Positions 6,586 to 7,637 of a stretch of DNA of 7,637 nucleotides are shown in pieces. Numbering within the stretch: the stretch's first letter is position 1; each line of letters opens with the position of its first letter. Below the pieces are notes generated by a model. That model had not been told where the DNA came from and ran no database searches. It saw nothing but the letters and a program-made list of their open reading frames with translations. This DNA is from Chryseobacterium gleum (GTDB lineage: Bacteria; Bacteroidota; Bacteroidia; Flavobacteriales_D; Sanyastnellaceae). The stretch lies in contig CAMDFE010000064.1 of assembly GCA_945897395.1 (NCBI GenBank), forward strand, positions 1 to 7,637. Direction: 5' to 3'. The position numbers and the translations under genes are program-made.

Positions 6586-6957
6586 TTACAATTCTTCTTG
6601 GAGGCGGTGAAGAATTTTTCTCTCAATGGAGCTCGTTATTCCTGGAATACCAAAACCGAGTTTGTTTGAACAACGAACCTCAACTTCAACATTATCATCA
6701 TTTTCAACAATTCGAATAATGCATGTTCTACCTAGTGAAAAAAAGCGCAGGCCTTGCTGAGCGTATATAAAACCTTTTCTGTCGTTTATATCGCGGATGT
6801 AAAACCGCTCTTTGTGCAGGAGGTCGGTCAGAGTATTTATGACAGCGTGCTTGCTACAATTAAAGATTGCTTTTTGCAAAATAGTTAGACGTTTAGATGA
6901 AGGTTCACCAAACTTAACGCCTAACGCGCTGTAAACCAAAAGGTTTACAAAAAACAA
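6586..6957 (-). CDS. Small hypothetical protein, unusual start (TTG)
   Basis: This open frame of 123 residues matches no family I recognise. It contains no in-frame ATG or GTG at all. An in-frame TAG at 6972-6970 limits the frame upstream, leaving TTG (6957-6955) as the likeliest start, with ATT (6966-6964) or later TTG codons as alternatives. AGGG lies 10 bases before the TTG, a weak Shine-Dalgarno at best. The predicted protein has a short hydrophobic N-terminus (2-14), a helix-like stretch (about 26-48), then alternating strand-like segments: RFYIRDI (51-57), KGFIYAQQ (61-68), TCIIRIVE (78-85) and NVEVEVRCS (88-96). An amphipathic C-terminal helix ends LHRLQEEL. This helix-four-strand-helix order looks like a compact folded domain rather than a random frame. 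It lies 26 bases after the plug gene and 33 bases before the symporter, same strand. A decayed gene is the main alternative. Confidence 0.6.
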   Translation of the reverse strand: MFFVNLLVYSALGVKFGEPSSKRLTILQKAIFNCSKHAVINTLTDLLHKERFYIRDINDRKGFIYAQQGLRFFSLGRTCIIRIVENDDNVEVEVRCSNKLGFGIPGITSSIERKILHRLQEEL

Positions 6958-6983
6958 AGACTTAATACCCTAAGACTTGACTT

Positions 6984-7637
6984 TTAATTTCGAGCGGCGT
7001 CTCGGAATGACTTTGTGTCAATAATGACATACCCTCCGGTGCTGTCGCCATACTTGGCAGGCACCCCTCCAGTGTATACGGTAATGTTGCTTATTCCGCT
7101 TGATGGAATATTCAACGGCGCGCCATGAATTTTCACACCATCGATGTAATAAACAATGCTACCGGAGCGGCTTCCACGAAAATAAAGCTCTTCTCCACGA
7201 TCGCTTGTTTTAATATCACTTGACATAGAAGTTAGAATGGCTTTTAGTGAACCTCCATTAGCAGCAGCGTTGTCTTTAAGTTCTTTCGCGCCAAGAGAAA
7301 TGGCGGTTCCGCCGTTGATATCTATAAGTGGTTTTTCGGCGCGAATAATCACGGGGCCTCCCGTACCATAACTAGCTTTTGTTAGGGTGAAATCAGTTAG
7401 CTTTCGAATTTGGTCTGATTTAACTTCTACATTACTTACTTGAAGTTGATTGTAGCCAATGAGGTCATAAATGAGCGTGTATGTTCCTGGCTCAACGCCG
7501 TTGATTCGGTAAACGCCTCTTTCATCTGTTGCCGCACCTACAACGATTCCGTTGTTTTCTGCGCGTACGATTACGCCTGCAATAGGGTTGTTGTTTTCGT
7601 CGATGATTTTTCCGAAGATTTCACCGTGAGATTGAGC
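6984..7637 (-). CDS. Barrel-less CarboxypepD_reg-like / TonB-plug domain protein (N-terminus cut)
   Basis: The frame stays open to the window edge, so the gene starts beyond 7637. The 217 visible residues begin AQSHGEIFGKIID, which looks like the region just after a signal peptidase cut, so probably only the signal peptide is missing. Visible residues 5-86 form a carboxypeptidase-regulatory-like beta-sandwich (GKIIDENNNPIAGVIV, TDERGVYRINGVEPGTY). Residues 87-101 form a linker with VIIRAEKP (96-103), resembling a TonB-box region. Residues about 103-210 form a TonB-dependent-receptor plug, with ELYFRGSRSGSIVYYIDG (150-167) and GGVPAKYGDSTGGYVIIDTK (190-209). The stop follows eight residues after the plug's terminal TK, so the 22-strand barrel is absent, and no barrel-like sequence follows. 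It is presumably periplasmic or associated with the outer membrane. It may act as a TonB or receptor partner, but this is unproven. An internal GTG at 7352-7350 is not the start, because homologous sequence continues upstream of it. Confidence 0.88.
   Translation of the reverse strand, partial: AQSHGEIFGKIIDENNNPIAGVIVRAENNGIVVGAATDERGVYRINGVEPGTYTLIYDLIGYNQLQVSNVEVKSDQIRKLTDFTLTKASYGTGGPVIIRAEKPLIDINGGTAISLGAKELKDNAAANGGSLKAILTSMSSDIKTSDRGEELYFRGSRSGSIVYYIDGVKIHGAPLNIPSSGISNITVYTGGVPAKYGDSTGGYVIIDTKSFRDAARN

Noticed and set aside
7350..7352. GTG as the start of the plug protein
   Set aside because: The same frame continues upstream without a stop to the window edge and encodes a CarboxypepD_reg-like domain, so the GTG is an internal Val codon.

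Overview
The window looks like chromosomal DNA from a member of the Bacteroidota, probably Flavobacteriales or a relative; the order is a guess. The evidence is a DUF4270 lipoprotein, a glycogen-synthase-like protein that consists only of the N-terminal GT5 domain, a CarboxypepD_reg-like plus TonB-plug protein, starts without a Shine-Dalgarno (A/T-rich leaders), and promoter-like sequences of the Bacteroidota form TTTG-N19/20-TAnnTTTG. Nearly all of the window is coding. I see no RNA gene, insertion sequence, CRISPR array or origin.

Left part, minus strand (read from about 4157 down to 113): a compact three-gene unit. It runs from the half-size GT5 protein (3303-4130) through the DUF4270 lipoprotein (1998-3299) to glmS (141-1985). 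The gaps are 3 and 12 bases, and a hairpin with a short T-run follows 8 bases after the glmS stop. Beyond that terminator, a separate promoter-like sequence precedes the start of another minus-strand gene. Only its signal peptide (1-50) is inside the window.

Centre: an 89-base divergent region (4131-4219) separates the GT5 gene from panC (4220-5086, plus strand). The best promoter candidates for the two directions face each other across a 15-base gap that contains the perfect palindrome CTGAATTCAG, so the two transcription units may interfere with each other or share a regulator. panC overlaps the end of the next gene tail-to-tail by 4 bases.

Right part, minus strand: a barrel-less carboxypeptidase-regulatory/TonB-plug protein (6984 to beyond 7637, only its signal peptide missing), a small unrecognised ORF without any ATG or GTG start (6586-6957), and a dicarboxylate/amino acid:cation symporter with an enlarged loop after TM1 (5083-6552). 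The spacings of 26 and 33 bases would allow one transcription unit.

Functionally, GlmS (first step of UDP-GlcNAc synthesis for peptidoglycan and LPS) together with a glycosyltransferase-like protein and an envelope lipoprotein suggests an envelope or sugar-metabolism theme. PanC supplies pantothenate for coenzyme A. The right-hand genes concern the envelope and uptake. The strongest candidates for something under-described are the half-glycogen-synthase with its DUF4270 partner, and the plug protein that ends exactly where a receptor barrel would begin.
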